Source: Desulfuromonas sp. CSMB_57
GTDB lineage: Bacteria; Desulfobacterota; Desulfuromonadia; Desulfuromonadales; Syntrophotaleaceae
Length of the DNA stretch: 64,000 bases
Direction of reading: 5' to 3'
Assembly: GCF_020194955.2 (NCBI RefSeq)
Contig: NZ_JAFCIY020000022.1
Location: forward strand, 124,001 to 188,000
A model generated the notes under the pieces. The model worked only from the letters and a program-made list of their open reading frames with translations. It was not told the DNA's origin and did not search any database. The position numbers and the translations under genes were made by a program. The stretch's first letter is position 1. Each line of letters starts with the position of its first letter. Shown one piece after another: positions 38,040 to 48,594 of the stretch.

Positions 38040-40391
38040 TCAGGAATCCGGATCGGCGTCCGGGAGGCTGTCGAGTACGGTTTGCAATTCGGTGCGAATC
38101 TGCCGGCTGTCGCTCAGCTGCAGCACCCGCCGCGCCGTCTGCCGGGCAATCTGGCTGGAAAGGCGTCTCAAGAGAGCCTTGGTACGAGGAATAAAGGGTG
38201 CTGCCATGGAAAATTCCCGTAATCCCAGCCCGAGCAAAAAAATGAAATTCAGCGGATCGCTGGCCATTTCCCCGCACAGGCAGAGTCCTTTGCCCTGTTC
38301 TACGGCGACCCGGGTGACCTGGGCCAGAGCCTGCAACACCGCCGGGTGCAGCGGATCATAATAGCGACTGACCAGCGGATTGTTGCGATCGGCGGCCAGC
38401 AGGTACTGGATCAGGTCGTTGGTGCCGAGGGCAAAGAAATCCACCTCCCGGGCCAATTGCGCGGCCAGCTGCACGGCCGCCGGCACTTCCACCATGATGC
38501 CCAAGGGCAGTTCGGCGGCGCAGGCGATGCCTTCCTGTTCCAGTTGCCGCCGCGCCTCCCGCACCACCGTCTTGCAGGCCTGGACTTCCTCCGAACCCGA
38601 AATCATGGGGAACAGCAGTTTCACCGGGCCGTGCACGGCCGCCATGAGGATGGCCTCGATCTGGGTGCGGAAGATGTCCCGGTTGTCCAGGGAGACGCGT
38701 ACCGAGCGCCAGCCCATGAACGGATTGTCTTCACGGGGGGGCGTAAAATAGGGCAAACCCTTGTCGCCGCCGATATCCAGAGTGCGAATGGTCACCGGTT
38801 GCCCCTGGAAGCCCTGCACCACCCGCGCATAGAGCTGGTACTGCTCTTCGCGGCTGGGAAAATCCGAGCGAATCATGTAGGGAAACTCCGTGCGATACAG
38901 GCCGACTCCGGCGGCGCCGTTGCGCAGGGCGACCGCTACGTCGCTGAGCAGGCCGATGTTGGCACGCAATTCCACCGATACCCCGTCGGCCGTCACCGCC
39001 GGCAGATCGCGAAACTCCTCCAAGCGGTGCAGTTCGCGGCCGGCATCCTCCTCCAGTCGCCGGTACTCCTCCAGCACCCGGGCCGGAGGGTTGATGTGCA
39101 CCAGTCCGGAATTGCCGTCCAGCACCAGGTGATCGTCCGGGGCGATGTGCTGCAGGGCGCCCTTGACCGCGACCAGAGCCGGAATGCCCAAGGATTTGGC
39201 CATGATGGCCGCGTGGGAATTGCGTTCGCCGGCTTCCGTCAGCAGACCGCGAATCATCTGGTGGTCCAGCATTGCCATGTCCGAGGGCAGAATCTCGCGG
39301 GCCACCAGGATCCCGGACGCCTTTAGCTGCAACGGCAGAGGATCGTCCCCGGCCAGATTGGCCGCCAGCCGGCGGCCGATATCCTTGAGATCCGCCGCCC
39401 GTTCCCGCAGATAGGGGTCCTCCATCTTTTCGAAGGCCTCGATATATTGGCCGACCACCTTTTTGAGGGCGAAACGGGCGCTGTGGCGCTGGTCGATCTG
39501 GTCACGCAGGCGCTCCTGAAAGGTGCGGTCCTCGAGGATCATCAGATGGGTATGAAAAATGGCGGCATCCTCCTGGGACAGCCGCTCCGCCACCCGCTTT
39601 TCCAGGAACAGGGTCTGGATCAGGGTTTTTTCCAGGGCCGCTTCCAGCTTACGGTGCTCACCTGCCGGGTCCACCAGATGTTCGTCGAGAATGTCGGCCA
39701 AGCCGTCCTGGCTCATGAGCACCTGGGCCGGGCCGGAGACCAGACCCGGATAGGCGACGACGCCGCGCAGTACGGTCGTGGCGGCTTCACCGGTCGGTTC
39801 CGCCGTTTCGCTGCGGGCTTCGCCGGCCAGGCGCAGAGCTTCGGCATAGCGGCGTGCCTCGGCCTCCTTGCGGTGAATGGAATCCAGCAGCCGGGCATTG
39901 ACGACGATGGAGGAGACCTGGAAGGCGATGGTCGACAGCAGGCTGATTTCCTCGCCGCTGAAGCGGCGCGGCTGCCGGGTCTGCACCACCAGCACGCCGA
40001 TGGGTGCGGCGCGGTCCAGCAGCGGGATGCCGAGAAAGGAGTGAAAGCGTTCTTCGCCGGTTTCCCGGAAATAGCGGAAGCGGGGATGGTCCTGGGCTTC
40101 TTCGATGGCCACGGCGCGCCGCTCCTCGGCTGCCAGGCCGGTCAGACCCTCGCCGATTTTCATGGTTACCTGACCTACGGCCCGCCGCGACAGTCCCTTG
40201 CTGGCGCGCAACCGCAAGGTCTGTTGATCCTCCTCCAGCAGGTAGATGGAGCAAACCTCCGAACCCATGCGCCGGGCCACCATGGCGACAATGTTGTTCA
40301 TGGTTTCAGTCAGATCGTGGGAGCGCAGGATCAGAGCGCTGATATCTTCCAGGGTGTGCAGATCAAGACGGGGAGTGGTTTTTCGGTTCAT
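38040..40391 (-). CDS. ptsP: PtsP, GAF-domain phosphoenolpyruvate-protein phosphotransferase (nitrogen PTS enzyme I)
   Basis: 783 residues from the ATG at 40391 (MNRKTTPRLDLHTLEDI). An N-terminal GAF domain (about 10-165, with ARRMGSEVCSIYLLEEDQQ) precedes a PtsI-type core: active-site His in the block AGERNSHAAIMAKSLGIPALV, PEP-binding GVGLYRTEFPYM, and DFFALGTNDLIQYLLAADR near the C-terminus. It phosphorylates an NPr-type HPr in a regulatory PTS. The open frame extends upstream to 40799 only as overlap with the previous gene. ATG 40397 is an alternative start, but GGGAA spacing favours 40391. Confidence 0.9.
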   Translation of the reverse strand: MNRKTTPRLDLHTLEDISALILRSHDLTETMNNIVAMVARRMGSEVCSIYLLEEDQQTLRLRASKGLSRRAVGQVTMKIGEGLTGLAAEERRAVAIEEAQDHPRFRYFRETGEERFHSFLGIPLLDRAAPIGVLVVQTRQPRRFSGEEISLLSTIAFQVSSIVVNARLLDSIHRKEAEARRYAEALRLAGEARSETAEPTGEAATTVLRGVVAYPGLVSGPAQVLMSQDGLADILDEHLVDPAGEHRKLEAALEKTLIQTLFLEKRVAERLSQEDAAIFHTHLMILEDRTFQERLRDQIDQRHSARFALKKVVGQYIEAFEKMEDPYLRERAADLKDIGRRLAANLAGDDPLPLQLKASGILVAREILPSDMAMLDHQMIRGLLTEAGERNSHAAIMAKSLGIPALVAVKGALQHIAPDDHLVLDGNSGLVHINPPARVLEEYRRLEEDAGRELHRLEEFRDLPAVTADGVSVELRANIGLLSDVAVALRNGAAGVGLYRTEFPYMIRSDFPSREEQYQLYARVVQGFQGQPVTIRTLDIGGDKGLPYFTPPREDNPFMGWRSVRVSLDNRDIFRTQIEAILMAAVHGPVKLLFPMISGSEEVQACKTVVREARRQLEQEGIACAAELPLGIMVEVPAAVQLAAQLAREVDFFALGTNDLIQYLLAADRNNPLVSRYYDPLHPAVLQALAQVTRVAVEQGKGLCLCGEMASDPLNFIFLLGLGLREFSMAAPFIPRTKALLRRLSSQIARQTARRVLQLSDSRQIRTELQTVLDSLPDADPDS

Positions 40392-40452
40392 GAGCATTTC
40401 CCGGGCATGAAATGATAATGGCAACAAGGGCCTGACCGCCAAAGCGACGGAC

Positions 40453-42732
40453 TCAGTCGTTCCCTTTACGGGGCGCGCCCCTCGGACTCTCCCGCCGCTG
40501 CAGGCCATGCCGTTCCAGCAGGCGGTAAAAGGTGCGTCGCGGCAGATTGGCGCTGCGGGCCGCGGCGCTGACGTTGCCGTTGTTTTCGTGCAGAAACCGT
40601 TCCAGAAGACTGTGCTCGATGCCCTGCAATTGTCGATCGCGGCTGGCACGAAAGTCCCGGTGGCGCTCCGCCGAGTCCGCTGCCGGACCGGCGGTTGGCA
40701 AGAGGGGCAGGTGCTCCGCCCGGATGGGGGCGCCGTCGGCCAACTGTGCCGCCCGCTCCAGAACGTTGGCCAGTTCGTAGAGGTTGCCCGGCCAGTCATG
40801 GCCCTGCAGAATCTTTAGCACCGCCGGTTCCATATCGGACACCTGGAGGTGCAACCGTTGCGCGGCTCGTCGCAGCAGGGTCCGGACCAGTTCCGGCAGG
40901 GAGTCCCCCCGGGCTCGCAGGGGCGGCAGGTTCAGGCTGCAGAGGCTGAAATGCACATACAGGTCGCGGTTGAACCAGCCCTCCTGCAGGCCCGCCTCCA
41001 GGTTGCGCGAGCTGGTGGCCATCAGCCGCACGTTCAGAGGCTGCTCGATTTTGCCGCCCGGCAGGGAAAAATGGCTGCGGTCCAGGACCTCGGCCAGAAA
41101 AGATTGGATTTCCGCCGGGGCATCGCCGATTTCCTCCAGCACCAGGGTGCTGCCGGAGGCCATCAGCAACAGCCCGCCGGGCGGTTCGGAACCTTCGATG
41201 CCAGGTGCGTCCGGTCCGCGCAGCATGCGCAGCAACTGCTCGGCAGTCCGGCCGCTGCAATTGACCATCGCCATGGGCAAAGCCGCCCGCGGGCTGCTGT
41301 CATGGATCAAGCGTGCCAAGGTCTTCTTGCCCGTGCCGGGCTCGCCCCGCAGCAGCAAGGGGCTCTCCGTCGCCGCCAGTTCCCGGCCAATCTGAAGCAG
41401 TTTTCGGGTTGGCGCGTCCCGGGCCACCAGGTCGCCCACCTGTTCCCGGCCGGAGAGGACCAGCCGGGCCAGCTGGTAGCGCTGCTCCATCTGCCGGCTC
41501 TGGGCGCTCAGCCGCTTGATGAACCAGGGCCGGCACATGTCCTCGCGGGCCAGCCCCCGGCAGACCGCCGCGGCATGCTCGCGGCAGGTCGGATAACCGC
41601 AGGCGCCGCAGTTCAGCTCATCCCCTATGGCATACTTGTCGGTGGCCTGCAGGATGCGGCGGATATGTTCGCCATCGGGCAGATCCCGCGCCGGATGGCG
41701 GTGGGTAAAGCGGCGCTGCAGGTCGGACCGGGGGAGTACATCATCGACGCCGATTTCCCCGGCAGGTTTGGCCGTGGCGGCATAGTGCCGGATCAAAGGC
41801 GCCCGGGCAAAAGCGCTCAGCCGGCTGCCGCCATCGCTGCCCGCCAGGCAGCCGCCCCGACACCAGCGCAAATCCACCAAACGCGGGTGGATACGGCCTG
41901 CCGCCAGGTCGCGCAGGATTTCCAGGACGTTGTCCGCGCCTTCGGCGCTCAGCACCTCGGGGTCACTGGCGGTCCCGAGTCCCAGTACGGACAGGGCCGC
42001 GGCCGGCAACGGGAAACGCCGTCCCAGGCCGCCGGCCGGCCCGGAAAAGTCTTCCTCCCCAAGGCGCTGCGGGGTATGGCCGGCATCGCTCAGCAGCAGA
42101 TTGAGCTCGGCAAAGGTCAGGGCGGCATCGACGGAATCCGCAATCTGGTCGTCGGCCATTTCTCCTTTGGTGGCGAAACAGGAACTGATGAGGACGATGC
42201 GCGGGGTCTGATCCAATGGCTTGCGGATCAACCGGGCCGCCGCCACCAAGGGGGTAACCACGGGCAGCAGATGGCGCAGCAGTTGCGGAAAATGGCGTTC
42301 CACCAACGCCACGACCGCCGGGCAATGGCTGAGAATGCAGGGCGGTTGGCCCTGGGCGCTCAGCAGGCCCGGCACCACCCGGGCCAGCAGGTCGGCCCCG
42401 ACGGCGCCCTCATGAACCCCCTGAAAGCCCAGTTGGCGGATGGCTGCCACCAGGCGACCAGGCTGCCAGTCGCCGTAGAAAGCCGGAAACGCCGGACCAA
42501 GCACGGCCACCGTCGGTTCGCGCCGGTCCAGCAGGCGACGCACGCGCTGCAAGGCGCCACCGGCGGTACGCGCCTGGGGACTGCAGGCCTGCAGGCAGCG
42601 GCCGCAGGCAATACAGCGTGCCGGGTCGGTGGCGGCACTGTCGGCCGACACCCGGATTGCCTTGACGGGGCAATGGCGCACGCAGGCGTGGCAGGCGCGG
42701 CAGCGGTGCGGATCGGTCTGGATCAAACCCAT
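40453..42732 (-). CDS. Iron-hydrogenase-like sensor fused to a divergent AAA+ regulator
   Basis: 759 residues. Order: two 4Fe-4S clusters (Cys11/14/17/21 and Cys40/43/46/50), an iron-only-hydrogenase large-subunit-like domain (about 60-360), another Fe-S motif (NCGACGYPTCREHAAAVC), an AAA+ domain (GEPGTGKKT Walker A, VLEEIGD Walker B) and a Fis-type helix-turn-helix (ENNGNVSAAARSANLPRRTFYRLL). H-cluster positions are altered: L1 reads LSHCP, L2 SSCFATKGE, L3 DLRWCRGGCLAG. The GAFTGA loop needed to contact sigma-54 is missing. I infer a redox or H2-sensing transcription regulator, not a hydrogenase. Start ATG 42732 lacks a good ribosome-binding site. Confidence 0.75.
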   Translation of the reverse strand: MGLIQTDPHRCRACHACVRHCPVKAIRVSADSAATDPARCIACGRCLQACSPQARTAGGALQRVRRLLDRREPTVAVLGPAFPAFYGDWQPGRLVAAIRQLGFQGVHEGAVGADLLARVVPGLLSAQGQPPCILSHCPAVVALVERHFPQLLRHLLPVVTPLVAAARLIRKPLDQTPRIVLISSCFATKGEMADDQIADSVDAALTFAELNLLLSDAGHTPQRLGEEDFSGPAGGLGRRFPLPAAALSVLGLGTASDPEVLSAEGADNVLEILRDLAAGRIHPRLVDLRWCRGGCLAGSDGGSRLSAFARAPLIRHYAATAKPAGEIGVDDVLPRSDLQRRFTHRHPARDLPDGEHIRRILQATDKYAIGDELNCGACGYPTCREHAAAVCRGLAREDMCRPWFIKRLSAQSRQMEQRYQLARLVLSGREQVGDLVARDAPTRKLLQIGRELAATESPLLLRGEPGTGKKTLARLIHDSSPRAALPMAMVNCSGRTAEQLLRMLRGPDAPGIEGSEPPGGLLLMASGSTLVLEEIGDAPAEIQSFLAEVLDRSHFSLPGGKIEQPLNVRLMATSSRNLEAGLQEGWFNRDLYVHFSLCSLNLPPLRARGDSLPELVRTLLRRAAQRLHLQVSDMEPAVLKILQGHDWPGNLYELANVLERAAQLADGAPIRAEHLPLLPTAGPAADSAERHRDFRASRDRQLQGIEHSLLERFLHENNGNVSAAARSANLPRRTFYRLLERHGLQRRESPRGAPRKGND

Positions 42733-42800
42733 GGGAAGCAGCTTTCTGGCAGGTTGTAGCCGCTGATAGTCCACGCCCGGCAGGGAGTTGCCACGGCCGT

Positions 42801-43787
42801 TCAAATTCGGAAGCGGCCGACTTCCGAGCTGAAATGGCAGGCCGCCAGATGGCCGCCGCCCTGGTCGGCCAGGGGCGGTCGCTGTTCCCGGCAGAGGTCC
42901 CGGGCATAGGGGCAGCGCGGATGGAAGTGGCAACCCGGCGGCGGCGTGATGGGCGAGGGGGGCTCGCCGAGCAGACGGGGAGCCTGGCGCCGCAGCTTGG
43001 GGTCGGGTACCGGCACGGCGTTGAGCAGGGCTTCGCTGTAGGGATGGCGCGGCGCGCGGTAGAGGTCCGTGGCCGGCGCCAATTCCACCAACCTGCCCAG
43101 GTACATCACCGCCACCCGGTCGCTGATATGCTCGATGACCGAAAGGTCGTGGGCGATGAACAGGTAGCTGAGTTCGAACTGCTGTTGCACGTCCTGCAGC
43201 AGGTTGATGATCTGGGCCTGGATGGAGAGATCCAGTGCCGAGACCGGTTCGTCGGCGACGATCAGGTCGGGACTGACGGCCAGGGCGCGGGCGATGCCGA
43301 TGCGCTGGCGCTGACCGCCGGAAAATTCATGGGGGTAGCGATCCAGATGCTCCGGCCCCAGGCCCACGGTTCGCAGCAGTCGCAGCACCTCCCGCTGCAG
43401 TTCGGCGCCCTTGGCCAGGCCGTGAATCCGCAGCGGTTCGCCGATGATGGCGGCCACCGACTGGCGCGGGTTGAGGGACGAATAGGGGTCCTGGAAGATC
43501 ATCTGCATGCGACGGCGCTCTTCGCGCAACGACCGGGCCGAGAATTGCAGCAGGTCGCGCCCGGCGAACAGCACCTGGCCGGAATCCGGTTCGACCAGTC
43601 GCAGGATGGCTTTGCCCGTGGTCGATTTACCACAGCCCGATTCCCCTACCAGGCCCAGGGTTTCGCCGCGCCGCAAGGTGAAGGATACCCCGTCCACCGC
43701 CGTCAGGCGCAGCCTTTTGCCGGCCAGGGGTGTGCCACCGACGTTGAAGCTTTTGTGCAGGTCACGAACCTCGAGCAAGGTCTCCAT
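42801..43787 (-). CDS. Oligopeptide/dipeptide ABC transporter ATPase, OppF/DppF type
   Basis: 328 residues. Walker [19 protein letters not shown]-loop [16 protein letters not shown], signature [15 protein letters not shown], Walker [13 protein letters not shown], switch His in [13 protein letters not shown], and the C-terminal oligopeptide/nickel-family cysteine block ([18 protein letters not shown]), which can bind Fe-S. It directly follows the OppD-type gene (start and stop adjoin). No permease or binding protein is in the window, so the substrate is unknown. Confidence 0.88.
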   Translation of the reverse strand: METLLEVRDLHKSFNVGGTPLAGKRLRLTAVDGVSFTLRRGETLGLVGESGCGKSTTGKAILRLVEPDSGQVLFAGRDLLQFSARSLREERRRMQMIFQDPYSSLNPRQSVAAIIGEPLRIHGLAKGAELQREVLRLLRTVGLGPEHLDRYPHEFSGGQRQRIGIARALAVSPDLIVADEPVSALDLSIQAQIINLLQDVQQQFELSYLFIAHDLSVIEHISDRVAVMYLGRLVELAPATDLYRAPRHPYSEALLNAVPVPDPKLRRQAPRLLGEPPSPITPPPGCHFHPRCPYARDLCREQRPPLADQGGGHLAACHFSSEVGRFRI

Positions 43788-44732
43788 TCACAGGCTCCAG
43801 CAGCGGACCAGGTGGCCCGGTTCGACCTCCTGCAGCGGCGGCAGTTTGCCCTCCTGCAGGCCGAAGGGCGGCGGGCAGAGATCCAGAAAAGTGGCGGCGT
43901 CATGGCTCTCGACGCGCATGGGCGTCTCCAGGCGCCGGCGTTTTTCCCCCAGACGCGGCAGGCAGGCCAGCAGGCTGCGGGTGTAGGGATGGCGGGCCTG
44001 TTCGAACAGGGTGAGGGTGGGCGCGTATTCCATGATCAGGCCGCTGTGCATGATGGCCACCTGGTCGGCGCTTTGGGCGACCACCCCCAGATCGTGGGTG
44101 ATGAGCAGGGTGGTCATGCGGTACTGTTCCTTGAGTTCATTGAGCAGGGCCATGATCTGGGCCTGGATGGTGACGTCCAGAGCCGTGGTCGGTTCGTCGG
44201 CGATGAGCAGGCGCGGATTGCAGGCCAGAGCCATGGCGATGACCACCCGTTGCCGCATGCCGCCGGAGAGTTGATGGGGATACTCGTCGCGCCGCCGGCG
44301 CGGTTCGGGAATGCCGACCTTGCTCAGCAGTTCTTCGGCGCGCTCCAGGGCTTCGCGGCGTTTCAGGCCGCGATGCACCCGCAGCACCTCGGCGATCTGT
44401 TCTCCGATCCGCAGCACCGGGTTGAGGGAGGTCATGGGCTCCTGGAATACCATGGCGATGTGATCGCCCCGCACCCGCTGCATCTCGTGGGGCGGTAGCA
44501 GTCGCAGGTCCTCACCGCCGAACAGGATCTGGCCTTCCACCACCCGGCCCGGCGGGGGCACCAGGCGCAGCAGAGACAGGGCGGTGACCGATTTGCCGCA
44601 GCCCGACTCTCCGACCAGGGCCAGGGTCTGCCCCTCTTCAATGGCGAAATCCACCCCGCGCACTGCCTTGACCAGGCCGCCGCCGGTAAAAAAATAGGTG
44701 CGCAGATTGCGGACGTCGAGCAGTGGCGCCAT
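43788..44732 (-). CDS. Oligopeptide/dipeptide ABC transporter ATPase, OppD/DppD type
   Basis: 314 residues. Walker [19 protein letters not shown]-loop [17 protein letters not shown], signature [15 protein letters not shown], Walker [13 protein letters not shown], and [22 protein letters not shown]. The usual partner of OppF. The C-terminal cysteine block is short. It is divergent from tex; the 178 bp between them contain a short palindrome at 44800-44819. It may form one transcript with the three minus-strand genes that follow. Confidence 0.88.
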   Translation of the reverse strand: MAPLLDVRNLRTYFFTGGGLVKAVRGVDFAIEEGQTLALVGESGCGKSVTALSLLRLVPPPGRVVEGQILFGGEDLRLLPPHEMQRVRGDHIAMVFQEPMTSLNPVLRIGEQIAEVLRVHRGLKRREALERAEELLSKVGIPEPRRRRDEYPHQLSGGMRQRVVIAMALACNPRLLIADEPTTALDVTIQAQIMALLNELKEQYRMTTLLITHDLGVVAQSADQVAIMHSGLIMEYAPTLTLFEQARHPYTRSLLACLPRLGEKRRRLETPMRVESHDAATFLDLCPPPFGLQEGKLPPLQEVEPGHLVRCWSL

Positions 44733-44799
44733 GGAAACTCCCCGGAAAGGTGTCGGAGCTCAATCTACCCGGAAGCGGGCGAGCGGTCAAGTGATCCCG

Positions 44800-44819
44800 C
44801 CGTGGAACACTTTCCACGG
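44800..44819. repeat. 8-bp inverted repeat between oppD and tex
   Basis: CCGTGGAA (44800-44807) and TTCCACGG (44812-44819) flank a 4-base centre in the divergent promoter region. It could be an operator; no protein is known for it here. Confidence 0.5.
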
Positions 44820-44910
44820 ATGGCGAATAGTTACACCCAACCTTCCCCTGTCCGGCCCGGCGTGGTACAATCGGCCCCTTCAATCCACCACAGCAAGGAG
44901 TTCCCATCCC

Positions 44911-47187
<2,277 letters not shown>

Positions 47188-47211
47188 CCGATATTTATTC
47201 AGGGGTCTCTA

Positions 47212-47341
47212 TTCAGCAGCCGCAGAAAAGGGACTCGGGGCGCCCACGCCGAGGGACGCATGAACCCATCCCTGGGGCTTGGCCGGCGCCATCCGGGCGC
47301 CAGACACCCTCGGCATGGACACCCCGAGACCCTGTGCTGAA
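47212..47341. repeat. Structured ~130-bp intergenic repeat, copy B
   Basis: Ends TTCAGCA (47212-47218) and TGCTGAA (47335-47341). Inner stems: CTCGGGG/CCCCGAG, GCCGAGGG/CCCTCGGC, a CCCA/TGGG hairpin and a perfect GGCGCC/GGCGCC hairpin. It lies between tex and the PHP gene and shares the 25-base centre with copy A at 32132-32260. Confidence 0.85.
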
Positions 47342-47366
47342 CATTTACCTTTCAGGGAGTTTTGCC

Positions 47367-48236
47367 ATGCCACGCTGGGTCGATCTGCACCTGCACAGCA
47401 CCTGTTCCGATGGCCGTTTTCCACCGGCGGAAGTCATCCGTCAAGCCGCCGTCGCCGGCCTTTCCGCCGTGGCCCTGACCGATCACGACAATGTCGACGG
47501 CATCGACCAGGCCCTGGCCGCCGGCGCCGTCCTGGGGGTGGAGGTGCTGCCGGCGGTGGAATTGTCCGTGCAGTGGGAAACCTGGGAGGATATTCACATC
47601 CTCGGCTACGGCATCGATCATCACCAGCCGGCCCTGACCGCTGCTCTGGCCGAGTTTCGGGCCTTCCGCGGCGGACGTAACGAGCGCATCGTCGCCAATA
47701 TCAATGCCCGCCTGCAGGAGGAAGGGCGGGCGCCCATCGACTTCGCCGAAGTCCGGGCGCGGGCCGCCGGCACCCCCGGACGCCCCCATATCGCCCAGGT
47801 GCTCATGGAGCGGGGTTACGTCGCCGGCCAGGAACAGGCCTTCCATCAGTATCTGATCCCCTGCAACGAGCCCAAGCGGTTTTTCCCCCTGCAGGATGCC
47901 ATCGACCTGCTGCACGGCGCCGGCGGCGTGGCGGTGCTGGCCCATCCCTCCTACATCAGCGATCAGCGCGCCGAGCTGCTGCAGCTGTTCGATGCCTTTG
48001 CCGTCCTGGGGCTGGACGGCATCGAGGCCTACAACAACCGCGCCACCAATGACGACATCGACTGGCTCATCAGCCAGGCCCGCCGTCGGCGACTCATCGT
48101 CACCGGCGGTTCCGACTATCACGGCATCCCCGGCACCGAAATCGTCATCGGCGGCGGGCGCGGCAACCTGCGCATTCCCTACAGCTGTGTCGAGGAGATC
48201 CGATCCGCCCTGAAGCAAGGCTGCCGTCCTAACTGA
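47367..48236 (+). CDS. PHP-domain metal-dependent phosphoesterase (TrpH/RNase AM-like)
   Basis: 289 residues. Metal-binding motifs of the PHP fold: DLHLHSTCSDG at the start, LTDHDNVDGI, VEVLPAVELS, VLAHPSYI and the C-terminal GSDYHG. Members of this group (E. coli YciV/RNase AM) are 5'-3' exonucleases or nucleotide 3',5'-bisphosphate phosphatases; which activity applies here is not decided by sequence. Start ATG 47367 has AGGGAG at 47354-47359. Confidence 0.88.
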   Translation: MPRWVDLHLHSTCSDGRFPPAEVIRQAAVAGLSAVALTDHDNVDGIDQALAAGAVLGVEVLPAVELSVQWETWEDIHILGYGIDHHQPALTAALAEFRAFRGGRNERIVANINARLQEEGRAPIDFAEVRARAAGTPGRPHIAQVLMERGYVAGQEQAFHQYLIPCNEPKRFFPLQDAIDLLHGAGGVAVLAHPSYISDQRAELLQLFDAFAVLGLDGIEAYNNRATNDDIDWLISQARRRRLIVTGGSDYHGIPGTEIVIGGGRGNLRIPYSCVEEIRSALKQGCRPN

Positions 48237-48310
48237 TAAACAGCTGAATCTTTTTTTCATCATCCCCTTCTGATTGGAATAAAAATCCATTCCAGTCACT
48301 GTCTCGTAAA

Positions 48311-48395
48311 AAATAGCCAAATATTATAAAAAAGACTTGAATTATTTTTCTCGCAGAAGTAAAACAATAACCAAATAAATAGCCAAACATTTGGC
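48311..48395 (+). promoter_or_regulatory. aor promoter with two palindromic operator sites
   Basis: TTGAAT (48337-48342), 17 bp, TAAAAC (48360-48365). One operator, AAATAGCCAAATATTA, is at 48311-48326, its left edge 26 bp upstream of the -35. A second, AAATAGCCAAACATTTGGC, is at 48377-48395 just after the expected start site; it contains the perfect palindrome GCCAAACATTTGGC. The same motif recurs at four other promoters in this region. Confidence 0.75.
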
Positions 48396-48454
48396 TTGCC
48401 GAGGGGTGGCGACTCGTCACGCCTCAGGAATGCATTGACCCACACCCGGAAGAT

Positions 48455-48580
48455 TTGCTGAGCATCTCCGAGCCCGATTGCCTAACAGGGTGTTCCTTAT
48501 GGCAATCGGGCCGACAGGGTGGCACTGGAAACGGTGCGGCCTCCCAGGGGGAAAGGAGAAATTGGCTAACGCACTCACGA
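48455..48580 (+). ncRNA. Molybdenum/tungsten cofactor (Moco/Tuco-type) riboswitch in the aor leader
   Basis: The 3' half closely resembles the Moco RNA of moaA leaders: GCC-N2-CAGGG (48510-48519), a short hairpin GCAC/GTGC, GCCTCCC (48539-48545), GGAAAGG (48550-48556) and ATTGGCT (48561-48567), which can pair with AGCC at 48471-48474 as stem P1. A 10-bp hairpin CCCGATTGCC/GGCAATCGGG (48473-48510) occupies the 5' part, and the separate P3 arm of the E. coli RNA is absent, as described for the tungsten variant. The aor ribosome-binding site (AAGGGAG, 48580-48586) follows immediately, suggesting translational control. The 5' boundary is approximate. Confidence 0.7.
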
Positions 48581-48594
48581 AGGGAGACTGAGCA

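Noticed and set aside
40849-42759. 636-residue open frame on the plus strand
   Set aside because: Antisense to the hydrogenase-like/AAA+ gene, whose Fe-S and AAA+ motifs are clear.
48520-48540. TGGCAC near the aor gene as a sigma-54 promoter
   Set aside because: The matching GC/TTGCW element at the right distance is absent, and the bases belong to a hairpin of the riboswitch candidate.
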